Positions 46,027 to 55,371 of a stretch of DNA of 64,000 nucleotides are shown here, one piece after another. Position numbers and translations under genes: made by a program. Origin of the DNA: JAWXCE01 sp033764775 (GTDB taxonomy: Bacteria > Pseudomonadota > Alphaproteobacteria > Rhizobiales > Rhodomicrobiaceae); assembly GCA_033764775.1 (NCBI GenBank), contig JANRIQ010000023.1, positions 1 through 64,000 on the forward strand, read 5' to 3'. How positions within the stretch are numbered: position 1 is the stretch's first letter; each line of letters opens with the position of its first letter. Below the pieces are notes generated by a model. That model was not told where the DNA came from. It made no database searches and saw nothing but the letters and a program-made list of their open reading frames with translations.

Positions 46027-46234
46027 GCCGAGGGTCGCGCCTGCGCAACTCGTCGATCATCTTCGAGGCGTCCGCCTTCGATAAATCCGGGTCGAACGCC
46101 GCGCCCGTCTCCTCGCACAGTGTTTTAAGGTAGGACGCCTGCGCGCCGGTCATCGGCTCGTCGCCTGTCACCCAGTCGTCCGGGTCCTTCTCGGCGTTGG
46201 ACGCAGGCGCGGTTTTCGGATTTTGGTCAGCCAT
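46001..46234 (-). CDS. DUF3072 domain protein
   Basis: A 77-aa protein with a disordered charged start and the core MTGAQASYLKTLCEETGAAF followed by LSKADASKMIDELRRRDPRL, the DUF3072 pattern. Function unknown; the family is common in Alphaproteobacteria and Actinobacteria. It converges with ettA and overlaps its end. The ATG is preceded by GGAGG. Confidence 0.85.
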
Positions 46235-46395
46235 CGGTCACCTCCGCGAACCGAACGCGCGCCGTGCGTTAAAGTTCGACACCGATGATTTGTGACGCGC
46301 CGTGACAAAGCTTCAAACCGGCGCCCCAAATCGCCCGATATGCCGCCGTCATTGTGTGGCTAGAGCATCGGATCGGGCGAAAAGGGACAACAAAC

Positions 46396-46722
46396 ATGAT
46401 TGGGCGATTCATAGCGTTGAGCGCATGCGTTTTCATGGCGGGCGCAGCGCATGCGCAGGGCGGCGAGGATAAGCGCGAGTTCTGCGTCGCATACGCCAAC
46501 GAGGCGGTCGACATGCAGCGCCGCAACATCCGCCTCAACTGCGGCATTCAGGGCGTGCGCTGGCATGAGTGGTGGGACGCGCATTACGGCTGGTGCAAGG
46601 ACTGGGTGTCGCGGCGCGAGGTCGTGGAGCACACCGAGCTGCGCCGCAGCGAGATGCGGGCCTGCGAGGATCGGGCCGACTATCGCTTGGACTCCCGCGA
46701 CGGGTATCGCGAGCGCCGCTAA
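46396..46722 (+). CDS. secreted small protein of unknown function
   Basis: A 108-aa protein: signal peptide MIGRFIALSACVFMAGAAHA, then a Cys- and Trp-containing mature part (CVAYANEAVDMQRRN, NCGIQGVRWHEWWDAHYGWC, ACEDRADYRLD) with four cysteines. The C-terminus is Arg-rich. Similar small proteins occur in Hyphomicrobiales without known function. Preceded by about 160 gene-free bases and not clearly linked to either neighbour. Confidence 0.78.
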   Translation: MIGRFIALSACVFMAGAAHAQGGEDKREFCVAYANEAVDMQRRNIRLNCGIQGVRWHEWWDAHYGWCKDWVSRREVVEHTELRRSEMRACEDRADYRLDSRDGYRERR

Positions 46723-46852
46723 CGCGGTTTTGCAATAGAAGGGTACAATCTCCGCGCGCCTTCGGTTGTGCGGCGATTGGAGCTATAGAAAGCTGCTTGA
46801 TCAGCCTTTTAAGTCGTTAGCCTCGTGTCCCGAGGCGACGGTTGGGGGGAAA

Positions 46853-46928
46853 TGGTGGAGCCAGGCGGGATCGAACCGCCGACCTCGTGAATGCCATTCA
46901 CGCGCTCTCCCAACTGAGCTATGACCCC
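46853..46928 (-). tRNA. tRNA-Ala (anticodon GGC)
   Basis: The minus strand gives a complete 76-base cloverleaf: acceptor GGGGTCA paired with TGGCTCC, the D arm GCTCAGTTGGGAGAGC, anticodon loop ATGGCAT closed by CGTGA/TCACG, and the T arm GGCGGTTCGATCCCGCC-type sequence, with an encoded CCA end. The loop positions 34-36 are GGC, reading alanine GCC codons. It is a single tRNA, not part of an rRNA operon. Confidence 0.97.
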
Positions 46929-46994
46929 AAGGCTCGCCTAAGCGAGCGCATTTTCTAAACGCAAAACAGCCCCGCCCGCAAGCGAAACAAGCGG

Positions 46995-47408
46995 CTAGAC
47001 TTCATCCTCCGTTTCGACCGAACCGCCAACGAAGCCGGAGACGTCGTCCTCGCTTTCGTCCTCGTCAGCCAGGAAGGTTTCGTCCTCGGCGCCGGCGTCG
47101 ATTTCGGCTGCGTCGTCCTCGATCTCGGCCAGATCGTCGCCCTCCAAGCCCGCCATATCGTCGTCGCCGCCGTCGACAGCGCTCAGCGGCACAAACTCGA
47201 CGCCGTCCGCTGCCTCAGGGGCCACGTCGTCGATCACCGGGACGGCCGCCTTCGGCGCGGCGAACGCGGCCTTGGGAGCCGGCGCGACGCGGATTTCGAA
47301 CACCGTCTGGCAGATCGGGCACAGGATCGGATCGCGGTTGAGATCGTAAAACTTGCTTTTGCAGTTCTGGCAGACGCGCTTTAAGCCGCGATCAGCTTTG
47401 ATGGCCAT
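46995..47408 (-). CDS. TIGR02300/FYDLN-acid domain protein
   Basis: A 137-aa protein unique to Alphaproteobacteria. The N-terminal 40 residues form a zinc ribbon: Cys13 and Cys16 in RVCQNCKSKFYDLNRDP, Cys30 and Cys33 in LCPICQTVF. The rest is strongly acidic (many Asp/Glu, ending VSGFVGGSVETEDEV). Role unknown; the ribbon suggests nucleic-acid or protein binding. It diverges from aroA, its standard neighbour in this class. Confidence 0.94.
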   Translation of the reverse strand: MAIKADRGLKRVCQNCKSKFYDLNRDPILCPICQTVFEIRVAPAPKAAFAAPKAAVPVIDDVAPEAADGVEFVPLSAVDGGDDDMAGLEGDDLAEIEDDAAEIDAGAEDETFLADEDESEDDVSGFVGGSVETEDEV

Positions 47409-47583
47409 CGGCCAACCCCTTCAGGCAAAGTGTGTGTGGAATCATGCCATCGTGTAGCCAGCAAACCATAGGCTGTCAAAGGCAAATGCGGCGCGCACGG
47501 AAAATGCGCAACAGCCGATTGACAGAGTTCGGCCGCGCTTGCTCTATGTCGGGTATGACAGCCACATCACATCCGTCCGACGC

Positions 47584-48933
47584 ATGAGCAACAGCGCCGC
47601 AAGCCCGCAGCCATTGACAAGCGTGCTCTCCGGCCCGCTGACCGGCGCCGTGACCGTGCCGGGCGACAAGAGCATTTCGCACCGCGCGCTCATTCTCGGC
47701 GCGCTCGCGACGGGCGAAACCATGGTCACGGGGCTCCTTGAAGCCGAAGACATCATGGCGACTGCGCAGGCGGTGCGGCAGCTCGGCGCGGTGGTGGAGC
47801 GTGACGGCGCGGTCTGGCGCGTGTTCGGCCGCGGCGTCGGCGGGCTGACCCAACCGGATGAACCGCTCGATCTCGGCAACTCAGGCACGGGCGCGCGGCT
47901 GCTGATGGGCGTGGTCGCCGGACACGACATCGAGGCGGTGTTCACGGGCGACGAGTCTCTGTGCCGGCGGCCTATGGGACGGGTGCTCTCGCCGCTCAAG
48001 CAGATGGGTCTGCGGCTGCGCGAGACCGGGCGCGACCTGTTGCCCCTCACGCTCATCGGCACCGACATGCTGGCGCCCATCGCTTACGAACTCCCTGTCG
48101 CCTCCGCCCAGGTGAAATCCGCCGTGCTGCTCGCCGGCCTGTGCGCGGCTGGGGAGACGACCGTGATCGAGCCGGAGCGCACGCGCGACCACACCGAGAA
48201 AATGCTCGCGCATTTCGGCGCCGAAATCGCCGCCAAGGACGGCAAGAACGGCCGCCTCATCACCGTCAAGGGGCGCCCGACGCTGCGCGGGCAAAAGGTG
48301 GAGGTGCCGGGTGATCCGAGTTCGGCCGCGTTCGCCATCGCCGCCGCCCTTATCACGCCCGGGTCCGACGTGATCGTCCGCAATGTCCTTATCAATCCAA
48401 CGCGCACGGGCTTTTACGAGACAGTGCGCGAGATGGGCGCCGACGTGACCTACGAGAACGTGCGCCAGCACGGGGGCGAGCGCATCGCCGACATCCGCGC
48501 CCGATACAGCCGCTTGAGCGGCGTGCGCATCCCGGAAGAGCGCGCCCCCGTGATGATCGACGAGTATCCGTGCCTGGCCGCGGTGGCGTCTCTGGCTGAG
48601 GGCGTGACGCGCATGGAGGGCCTCGCCGAACTGCGCGTGAAGGAGAGCGACCGTCTTGCGGCCATGGAGACAGGGCTGAAAGCCTGCGGGGTGGACGCGA
48701 CGAGCGAGGGCGATACGTTGATCGTGCGCGGAATGCCGCAACCCCCGGGCGGGGGCTTCATCGCCACGGGTATGGATCACCGCATCGCCATGACTTTCCT
48801 TGTGCTGGGCCTCGCCGCCCGCGACCCCATCACTGTGGACGACGTAGGCATGATCGCCACCAGCTTCCCAAGCTTCCGCGCGCTTATGGAGGGGCTGGGC
48901 GCCCGCTTCCGCAGCGCTGAGGCGGCGCCATGA
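47584..48933 (+). CDS. aroA: 3-phosphoshikimate 1-carboxyvinyltransferase (EPSP synthase)
   Basis: AroA adds enolpyruvate from PEP to shikimate 3-phosphate. The 449 aa carry PGDKSISHRALILGALA, LDLGNSGTGARLLMGVV, RPMGRVL, AQVKSAVLLAGL and GVRIPEERAPVMIDEYP, where relatives of the class II type match. The PEP-loop reads GNSGTG, with Gly where the glyphosate-tolerant CP4 enzyme has Ala. The ATG at 47584 is chosen over an upstream one 45 bases earlier, since the family starts close to it. cmk overlaps its end by four bases. Confidence 0.96.
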   Translation: MSNSAASPQPLTSVLSGPLTGAVTVPGDKSISHRALILGALATGETMVTGLLEAEDIMATAQAVRQLGAVVERDGAVWRVFGRGVGGLTQPDEPLDLGNSGTGARLLMGVVAGHDIEAVFTGDESLCRRPMGRVLSPLKQMGLRLRETGRDLLPLTLIGTDMLAPIAYELPVASAQVKSAVLLAGLCAAGETTVIEPERTRDHTEKMLAHFGAEIAAKDGKNGRLITVKGRPTLRGQKVEVPGDPSSAAFAIAAALITPGSDVIVRNVLINPTRTGFYETVREMGADVTYENVRQHGGERIADIRARYSRLSGVRIPEERAPVMIDEYPCLAAVASLAEGVTRMEGLAELRVKESDRLAAMETGLKACGVDATSEGDTLIVRGMPQPPGGGFIATGMDHRIAMTFLVLGLAARDPITVDDVGMIATSFPSFRALMEGLGARFRSAEAAP

Positions 48934-49565
48934 TCATCGCGATCGACGGGCCGGCCGCTTCAGGCAAAAGCAGCCTCGCCCGGCTGATCGCGGCGCATTA
49001 CAAACTTCCGCATCTGAACACCGGATCGCTATACCGCGCTGTCGCGCGCGACGTGATCGCCGCGGGCGAGCGGTTGGACGGACCGTTCGCGGCGCAGGCC
49101 GCTTTGCGCATCGACATGGCCACCTTGGGCGATCCCGCGCTGCAGGAGGCGCAGCTGGGAGATCCGGCGTCGGTTGTGGCGGCTCTGCCCGAGGTCCGGC
49201 AAGCGCTTCTTGCGGCGCAACGCGATTTCATCCTCAAGGCCCGGCGCGGGGCGGGCGCGGTGATCGAGGGCCGCGACATCGGCACGGTGATTTGTCCGGA
49301 CGCGGAGGTGAAGCTGTTCATCACCGCCAGCGCCGACGCGAGGGCCAAGCGCCGCTATTTAGAGGCTGCGGAATATGACAGCGCGGTCGACGAAAGCGCT
49401 ATCGGCGAGGCCCTGAAGCGGCGCGACGAACGCGACGCCTCGCGCCCCGACGCCCCCATGCAGCGAGCGGCAGACGCCTACTTGCTTGACACCACGAATT
49501 TGGATATAGAAACAGCGCTAAAAATGGTGTTCGACTACATAAACAGTCGGGCTACGCGCTCATGA
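48930..49565 (+). CDS. cmk: cytidylate kinase
   Basis: Cmk phosphorylates CMP and dCMP. The 211 aa begin MIIAIDGPAASGKSSLARLIA with the P-loop at 7-15, followed by HLNTGSLYRAVA and VIEGRDIGTVICPDAEVKLF. It starts on the aroA stop (ATGA). aroA-cmk-rpsA is a widely conserved order. Confidence 0.97.
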   Translation: MIIAIDGPAASGKSSLARLIAAHYKLPHLNTGSLYRAVARDVIAAGERLDGPFAAQAALRIDMATLGDPALQEAQLGDPASVVAALPEVRQALLAAQRDFILKARRGAGAVIEGRDIGTVICPDAEVKLFITASADARAKRRYLEAAEYDSAVDESAIGEALKRRDERDASRPDAPMQRAADAYLLDTTNLDIETALKMVFDYINSRATRS

Positions 49566-49797
49566 ACGTATCCACGCAGCAGCGTTGAGCGTTTGCATCA
49601 AGCGCAATACTCTTTATATCCGCCGAACAATGCCGCTGTCCGCGCGACAAGATTAGCATTTAGACGGATCGGGGTTGGGAAGTCGTGGGGCGGTGCGCGC
49701 GGAAGCGGGTCCGCTCAAACGGCTTTTCGTCAGTTTTGAGGATGAACCAGGCCGGCCCAGATGGGAGCCCGGGCCGTACAGGCGAACAGGAGTTTGA

Positions 49798-51534
49798 ATG
49801 GTCGCGACGCAGTCGAGTGAGGCAGGCAAGCGGGAAATGAACCCAACGTCAGAGGATTTCGCCGCGCTTCTGGAAGAGTCCTTTGAAATACAGGGCATTG
49901 ACGAAGGCTCCGTGGTGAAGGGTCGCGTGGTCGCCATCGAGAAGGATCTGGCGGTGATCGACGTGGGCCTCAAGACCGAGGGGCGCATCCCGCTGAAAGA
50001 GTTCGCGCTGCCGGGCCAAAAGCCGAACATCAATGTCGGCGACGAAGTCGAGGTTTACCTGGAGCGGGTCGAAAACGCTCTTGGCGAGGCGATGCTCTCC
50101 CGCGAGAAGGCGAAACGCGAAGAAAGCTGGACGCGTCTTGAAGAGAAATTCAAAGCCAACGAGCGCGTCGAGGGCGTGATCTTCAACAAGGTGAAGGGCG
50201 GCTTCACCGTCGATTTGGACGGCGCCGTCGCGTTCTTGCCCGGCAGCCAGGTGGACATCCGTCCGATCCGCGACATCAACCCGCTGATGAACGTCATGCA
50301 GCCGTTCCAGATCCTCAAAATGGATCGACGCCGCGGCAACATCGTCGTGTCGCGCCGCTCGGTTCTGGAGGAGACGCGCAACGAGCAGAAAGCCGAGATC
50401 GTCGCCAAGCTCGAAGAGGGCCAGGTGGTGGACGGCGTGGTGAAGAACATCACCGACTACGGCGCCTTCATCGACCTGGGCGGCATCGACGGCCTCTTGC
50501 ACGTGACCGACATGGCGTGGCGCCGCGTCAACCACCCGTCCGAAATTCTGAATGTGGGCGACACCATCAAGGTGCAGATCATCCGCATCAACCCGACCTC
50601 GCAGCGCATCTCGCTCGGCATGAAGCAGCTCGCCGCCGACCCATGGGAGAGCATAGAGGCCAAATATCCGATCAGCGCCAAGTTCAAGGGCACCGTAACG
50701 AACATCGCCGATTACGGCGCGTTTGTGGAGCTCGAGCCTGGCGTCGAAGGCCTCATCCACGTCTCCGAGATGAGCTGGGTGAAGAAAAACGTGCACCCGG
50801 GCAAGATCGTCTCCACCAGCCAGGAGGTGGAGGTGCAGGTGCTGGAGGTCGATCCCGTCAAGCGCCGCATCAGCCTCGGCCTGAAGCAGACGCAGGAAAA
50901 CCCGTGGCACGCGTTCGCCGAGCGTTTCCCGAAAGGCTCCGAGGTCGAAGGCCAAGTGCGCAACATCACTGAGTTCGGCCTGTTCATCGGGCTGGACGGC
51001 GGCATCGACGGCATGGTGCATTTGTCCGATCTCGACTGGTCAAAGCCCGGCGAAGAGGCCATGAAGGCCTACAACAAGGGCGATATGGTCAAGGCTGTGG
51101 TGCTCGAGACCGACCCGGAGAAGGAGCGCATCAGCCTTGGCGTGAAGCAGCTTGGGACCGATCCGTTCAAGTCCGCCTCCACCGCCCTCAAGAAGGGTTC
51201 GCGCGTGACCTGCGAAGTCACCGCCGTGACCGATGCGGGCCTGGAGGTGAAGATCGTCGGCACCGAGATGACCGCGTTTGTGCGTCGCGGCGATCTCTCC
51301 CGCGACCGTGGCGAACAGCGGAGCGAGCGCTTCTCGGTCGGCGATATGTTCGACGCCGCAGTGACCCAGATCGACAAAGGCAGCCGCAAGATCGGCGTCT
51401 CGATCAAGGCGCTTGAGATCGCGGAGGAGAAAGAGGCTGTGGCCCAGTACGGGTCGAGCGACAGCGGCGCATCCCTCGGCGACATCCTGGGCGCGGCGCT
51501 CACCCGGGCGCAGGACAAGGAAGACGTGCGCTGA
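49798..51534 (+). CDS. rpsA: 30S ribosomal protein S1
   Basis: S1 unwinds mRNA and helps initiation. The 578 aa contain six S1 repeats; the best-preserved read VDGVVKNITDYGAFIDLGGIDGLLHVTDMAW and FKGTVTNIADYGAFVELEPGVEGLIHVSEMSW in part. ACAGGAG precedes the ATG at 49798. The 232-base gap before it, larger than others in this operon, likely holds its own promoter and the autoregulated leader that S1 genes use; no specific structure was identified. Confidence 0.98.
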   Translation: MVATQSSEAGKREMNPTSEDFAALLEESFEIQGIDEGSVVKGRVVAIEKDLAVIDVGLKTEGRIPLKEFALPGQKPNINVGDEVEVYLERVENALGEAMLSREKAKREESWTRLEEKFKANERVEGVIFNKVKGGFTVDLDGAVAFLPGSQVDIRPIRDINPLMNVMQPFQILKMDRRRGNIVVSRRSVLEETRNEQKAEIVAKLEEGQVVDGVVKNITDYGAFIDLGGIDGLLHVTDMAWRRVNHPSEILNVGDTIKVQIIRINPTSQRISLGMKQLAADPWESIEAKYPISAKFKGTVTNIADYGAFVELEPGVEGLIHVSEMSWVKKNVHPGKIVSTSQEVEVQVLEVDPVKRRISLGLKQTQENPWHAFAERFPKGSEVEGQVRNITEFGLFIGLDGGIDGMVHLSDLDWSKPGEEAMKAYNKGDMVKAVVLETDPEKERISLGVKQLGTDPFKSASTALKKGSRVTCEVTAVTDAGLEVKIVGTEMTAFVRRGDLSRDRGEQRSERFSVGDMFDAAVTQIDKGSRKIGVSIKALEIAEEKEAVAQYGSSDSGASLGDILGAALTRAQDKEDVR

Positions 51535-51541
51535 CATCGAG

Positions 51542-51570
51542 GGCGCGGCGGGTAGCGTCGCGCCTTTATT
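51542..51570 (+). terminator. terminator after rpsA
   Basis: A nine-base-pair stem (GGCGCGGCG with CGTCGCGCC, one G-T pair), loop GGTAG, followed by TTTATT. It lies seven bases after the rpsA stop and separates it from the S49 peptidase gene; the T run is short, so read-through is likely. Confidence 0.7.
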
Positions 51571-51591
51571 CAGACATGGCGGGATAATCCC

Positions 51592-52572
51592 ATGACCCTC
51601 GACGCCGACATCATTATCGAGCGCAGGCGGCTGAAGCGCCGCTTGTTCTTCTGGCGCGCCGCGGCAATTCTCGCAGCGGTCGTCGTGCTCGCGGTCGTCG
51701 TGTCCGGGCCGCCGAGCAAAACCTCCGGCGACGCACTTGCGCTCGGCGGGCACATCGCCCGCGTCACCATCAATGGCGTGATCACCGACGAGCGCGACAA
51801 GCAGAAGCTGCTCGACAAGCTCGCCGACGCCAGCAGCGCGAAAGCGGTGATCGTCCACATCAACAGCCCGGGCGGCACCACGGCCGGCGGCGAGATGCTC
51901 TACAACAGTCTGCGCCGCATCTCCGAGAAGAAGCCGGTCGTCGCCGTACTGGGCACCGCGGCCACATCGGCGGCCTACATGGCGGGCATCGCGAGCGACC
52001 ATATCGTGGCGCGCGGCAGCACCATCACCGGTTCGGTCGGCGTGATTTTCCAATGGCCGGACGTCTCCGGGCTACTCGACAAGATCGGCGTCAAGGTCGA
52101 GGAGATCAAAAGCGGGCCGCTCAAGGCCGTCCCCTCGCCTTACGCGCCGGTGGACGAAGCCGGGCGCCAGGCCTCCCAAGAGCTTGTGGCCGAAGCTCAG
52201 CGCTGGTTTTTATCGCTGGTGACAGACCGGCGCAAACTGAGCCCGGAGGCGCTGGAGGCGGTCAAAACCGGCCGTGTGTTCTCCGGCCGGCAGGCTCTCG
52301 CCCTCGGGCTGATCGACGGCCTGGGCGATGAAAACGACGCCAAAGCGTGGCTGGAGAAAACAAAAGACATCGACGCGACGACCCGCGTCATCGACTGGGA
52401 AACCGCCGACACAAGTCCTTATAGCCTCATTCGCATCGCGACAACCATGTTAAACGCCGACATGCGTGGATTGTTTCATGAAACGCTTGCTTTTTTCGGC
52501 AAAACCGCTTCCTTAGCCGGCCAGGGGCTAGAAGGCCTTATTTCAATTGGGCGATCGCCCGATCACGAATAA
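51592..52572 (+). CDS. sppA: signal peptide peptidase SppA (S49)
   Basis: SppA degrades cleaved signal peptides at the periplasmic face of the inner membrane. After a basic start and one membrane helix (RAAAILAAVVVLAVVVSG), the protein has IVHINSPGGTTAGGEMLYNSL, the nucleophile Ser in LGTAATSAAYMAGIASDHIVAR and catalytic Lys in IKSGPLKAVPSPYAP. At 326 aa it is the short form with one catalytic domain. rpsA-sppA-ihfB is a typical alphaproteobacterial order. Confidence 0.95.
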   Translation: MTLDADIIIERRRLKRRLFFWRAAAILAAVVVLAVVVSGPPSKTSGDALALGGHIARVTINGVITDERDKQKLLDKLADASSAKAVIVHINSPGGTTAGGEMLYNSLRRISEKKPVVAVLGTAATSAAYMAGIASDHIVARGSTITGSVGVIFQWPDVSGLLDKIGVKVEEIKSGPLKAVPSPYAPVDEAGRQASQELVAEAQRWFLSLVTDRRKLSPEALEAVKTGRVFSGRQALALGLIDGLGDENDAKAWLEKTKDIDATTRVIDWETADTSPYSLIRIATTMLNADMRGLFHETLAFFGKTASLAGQGLEGLISIGRSPDHE

Positions 52573-52614
52573 AAGCAACATGCCTTTATCAAAGGCGGAA
52601 AGGGAGGCTCTGCA

Positions 52615-53001
52615 ATGATCAAGTCAGAGCTCATTGATAAGATTTCTGAAACCAACCCGCACCTTTTGCAGCGGGACATTGAAAAAATCGTGAATGTGAT
52701 CTTTGAGGAGATCACGGACGCGCTCGCTCGCCGCGAACGGGTCGAGCTACGCGGCTTCGGCGCGTTCTCGGTGAAGCATCGTCCCGCGCGCACCGGTCGC
52801 AACCCGCGCACCGGGGAGACTGTGGATGTCGAGGAGAAGTATGTCCCGTTCTTCAAAACGGGCAAGGAACTTCGCGAAAAACTGAATAAAGATTATGCGC
52901 CGGCGGCGAGCGGCGCGGCCAAAGTCAAGGCTGAGCCGAAGGCCGAAGCAAAACCGGCGAAAGAGGAGCCGGCCCCGGCCAAAAAAGCCGCCAAGAAGTA
53001 G
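52615..53001 (+). CDS. ihfB: integration host factor beta subunit
   Basis: IHF-beta, with IHF-alpha, bends DNA. Residues 1-92 are the canonical HU/IHF fold: MIKSELIDKISETNPHLLQR, VELRGFGAFSVKHRPARTGRNPRTGE and VPFFKTGKELREKLN. At 128 aa it is longer than the usual 94-100 because of a Lys/Ala/Glu/Pro-rich tail (KVKAEPKAEAKPAKEEPAPA, KKAAKK). Such basic tails recall eukaryotic H1-like proteins and may add DNA contacts. Confidence 0.95.
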   Translation: MIKSELIDKISETNPHLLQRDIEKIVNVIFEEITDALARRERVELRGFGAFSVKHRPARTGRNPRTGETVDVEEKYVPFFKTGKELREKLNKDYAPAASGAAKVKAEPKAEAKPAKEEPAPAKKAAKK

Positions 53002-53043
53002 CGCGGCGCGAGAGCCGGAGCGCCACGATCGCGGGAGCAGGAC

Positions 53044-53418
53044 ATGACGAAAGTCATCAGACTAACCGTTCTGATCGTGTTGAGCGTTTCGGTTCTAACC
53101 CTTGCGGTCGCAAATCGGCACGACGTCGTGCTGTATCTCGACCCGTTGTCGCCGCGCGCTTATGCCGCCGCCATCGAGGGGCCGCTGTTCCTGGTGATCC
53201 TGCTAAGCGCGGCCGCCGGGGTTTTGCTCGGCGCGTTCTCCATGTGGCTCAGCCAGTCGCGGTGGCGGCGCAGCGCACGCATGCGGGCTCAAGAGGCGGC
53301 CAGGCTGAAACGCGCCGTCACGCTGCTTGAGGTGGAACTGGCGGAGGCCAAGAAAGCTCAGGCGCCGCGCCCGTCCTCGTATTTCGGGCTGCGTCAAGGA
53401 TTGTCCCCTTCGTCGTGA
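53044..53418 (+). CDS. lapA: LapA family (DUF1049) membrane protein
   Basis: LapA/YciS proteins bind the LapB/YciM adaptor that controls LpxC stability and so lipopolysaccharide synthesis. The 124 aa have two helices (TVLIVLSVSVLTLAVANRHDV and LFLVILLSAAAGVLLGAFSMWL) and a cytoplasmic coiled tail (RMRAQEAARLKRAVTLLEVE). The order ihfB-lapA-trpF is standard. No lapB gene lies next to it here. Confidence 0.86.
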   Translation: MTKVIRLTVLIVLSVSVLTLAVANRHDVVLYLDPLSPRAYAAAIEGPLFLVILLSAAAGVLLGAFSMWLSQSRWRRSARMRAQEAARLKRAVTLLEVELAEAKKAQAPRPSSYFGLRQGLSPSS

Positions 53419-53434
53419 GTAACGGGCAAAAGTC

Positions 53435-54091
53435 ATGTCGGTCGAAGTCAAAATCTGCGGCCTGAAAACGCTTGACGCGCTTGAGGCGGCGATCGCCGCG
53501 CGCGCCGACTACGCCGGCTTCGTGTTCTTCCCGCCGAGCCCCCGCTTTGTGGATGCGGAAGCCAGCGCGCGACTTGCGGCTGCCGCTCGCGGACGCATCA
53601 AAATCGTGGCGCTGTTCGTCGACCCGCACGAAGATGAGCTGGACGCCGTCGTCTCCACCGTCAAGCCGGACATCATTCAGCTTCATGGCTCGGAAAAGCC
53701 CGTCGACGTGCGCGCCATCCGCGAATGGAGCGGTTTGCCCGTGTTCAAGGCCGTCAGCGTGCGCGATGAGAACGACGCGCTCTCGGCGCTCGCCTATCGC
53801 GGCATCGCCGACCTGATCCTGTTCGACGCCAAACCCGCGCCCGACGCCGCGAACCCGGGCGGCAACGGCGAAACGTTTAACTGGCGCGCGATCGACGCTG
53901 TGGCGACGGAAATCCGCTTCATGCTCTCCGGCGGGCTTAACGCGAGCAACGTCGCCCGCGCCATTGAGGAAACTGGAGCCGCCGCCGTGGACGTATCCTC
54001 TGGGGTGGAGCGGGTGAAGGGGGAAAAAGACCCCGCGCTCATCCGCCGTTTTGTGGAGGCCGCCAAGGCCGCCGCCTTTGAAAGTGTGTGA
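53435..54091 (+). CDS. trpF: phosphoribosylanthranilate isomerase
   Basis: TrpF isomerises phosphoribosylanthranilate in tryptophan synthesis. The 218 aa show VEVKICGLKTLDALEAAI with the catalytic Cys, GFVFFPPSPRFV, IIQLHGSEKPVDV, LILFDAKPAP and ESSGVERVKGEKD-type ending (here VDVSSGVERVKGEKDPALI). Its stop overlaps the trpB start. Confidence 0.96.
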   Translation: MSVEVKICGLKTLDALEAAIAARADYAGFVFFPPSPRFVDAEASARLAAAARGRIKIVALFVDPHEDELDAVVSTVKPDIIQLHGSEKPVDVRAIREWSGLPVFKAVSVRDENDALSALAYRGIADLILFDAKPAPDAANPGGNGETFNWRAIDAVATEIRFMLSGGLNASNVARAIEETGAAAVDVSSGVERVKGEKDPALIRRFVEAAKAAAFESV

Positions 54092-55371
54092 TGATGTCGA
54101 ACCGTAACGAGGCGATCCCGAACAGCTATCGCGCCGGAGGCGCATTAAACAGCTATCGTACGGGGCCGGACGAACGCGGCCATTTCGGCCTTTACGGCGG
54201 CCGCTTTGTCGCCGAGACGCTAATGCCGCTTATCCTCTCGTTGGAGAAAGCCTACGAGGACGCCAAGCGCGACCCCGCCTTCCACGTCGAACTTGAGCAC
54301 CTGCACAAGCACTATACCGGCCGCCCCAGCCCGCTGTATTTCGCCGAGCGTCTGACCGAGCACTTCCGCGGCCTCTCGCGCCCCAGCCACGGCGCCAAAA
54401 TCTACTTCAAGCGCGACGAGCTCAACCACACCGGCAGCCACAAGATCAATAACTGCCTGGGTCAAATTTTGCTCGCCAAGCGCATGGGCAAAACGCGCAT
54501 CATCGCGGAAACCGGCGCTGGACAGCATGGCGTGGCGGTGGCGACGGTCGCGGCGCGCTTCGGCCTTCCGTGCGTCATCTACATGGGCGCCACGGACATC
54601 GAGCGGCAGAAGCCGAACGTGTTCCGCATGAAGCTCCTGGGCGCCGAGCTGCACCCGGTCACCTCCGGCAACGGCACGCTGAAGGACGCCATGAACGACG
54701 CCCTGCGCGACTGGGTCGCGAACGTCGAGGACACCTTCTACATCATCGGCACGGTGGCGGGGCCGCACCCGTATCCCGCGATGGTGCGCGACTTCCAGTC
54801 CGTCATCGGCGCGGAGACGCGCGAGCAGATGCTTGCCGCAGAGGGACGCCTCCCCGACACGCTGGTCGCCGCAATCGGCGGCGGCTCGAACGCCATGGGG
54901 CTGTTCCACCCGTTTCTGGACGAGCCGACCGTGAAGATTTTCGGCGTCGAAGCCGGCGGTCATGGGCTTGAGGTCGAGAACGGCCACGCGGCCTCGATGA
55001 ATGGCGGCAAGCCCGGCGTGCTGCACGGCAACCGCACGTATTTGCTGCAGGACGCGGACGGGCAAATCCTCGAAGGGCACTCGATCTCGGCGGGGCTGGA
55101 CTATCCGGGTGTTGGGCCGGAGCACGCCTACCTGCGCGACACGGGCCGCGTCACCTACGTCTCCGCCACCGACCGCGAGGCGCTCACCGCGTTCCAGCTC
55201 TGCACGAAGCTCGAAGGCATCATCCCCGCGTTGGAGCCCAGCCACGCGCTGGCCTACGTCACCAAGCTCGCGCCGACCCTGCCGCAGGACGACCTCCTGG
55301 TGATGAACCTGTGCGGGCGCGGCGATAAGGACATCTTCGCCGTCGCCGGGCATCTTGGGATGGACATATGA
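54088..55371 (+). CDS. trpB: tryptophan synthase beta chain
   Basis: TrpB condenses indole with serine using PLP. The 427 aa have GHFGLYGGRFVAETLMP, the PLP Lys119 in HTGSHKINNCLGQ, GAGQHGVAVATVAA, GGGSNAMGLFHPF and SAGLDYPGVGPEH. The N-terminus is extended by a 20-residue repeat-like segment (NSYRAGGALNSYRTGPDERG in part). trpA, which usually follows, is absent; a small membrane protein gene starts on its stop codon instead. Confidence 0.97.
   Translation: MMMSNRNEAIPNSYRAGGALNSYRTGPDERGHFGLYGGRFVAETLMPLILSLEKAYEDAKRDPAFHVELEHLHKHYTGRPSPLYFAERLTEHFRGLSRPSHGAKIYFKRDELNHTGSHKINNCLGQILLAKRMGKTRIIAETGAGQHGVAVATVAARFGLPCVIYMGATDIERQKPNVFRMKLLGAELHPVTSGNGTLKDAMNDALRDWVANVEDTFYIIGTVAGPHPYPAMVRDFQSVIGAETREQMLAAEGRLPDTLVAAIGGGSNAMGLFHPFLDEPTVKIFGVEAGGHGLEVENGHAASMNGGKPGVLHGNRTYLLQDADGQILEGHSISAGLDYPGVGPEHAYLRDTGRVTYVSATDREALTAFQLCTKLEGIIPALEPSHALAYVTKLAPTLPQDDLLVMNLCGRGDKDIFAVAGHLGMDI

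Noticed and set aside
46820..46836. Terminator for the tRNA-Ala gene
   Set aside because: A GCCTCG/CGAGGC hairpin lies at the right distance but is not followed by a T run on the minus strand, so it is too weak to call.
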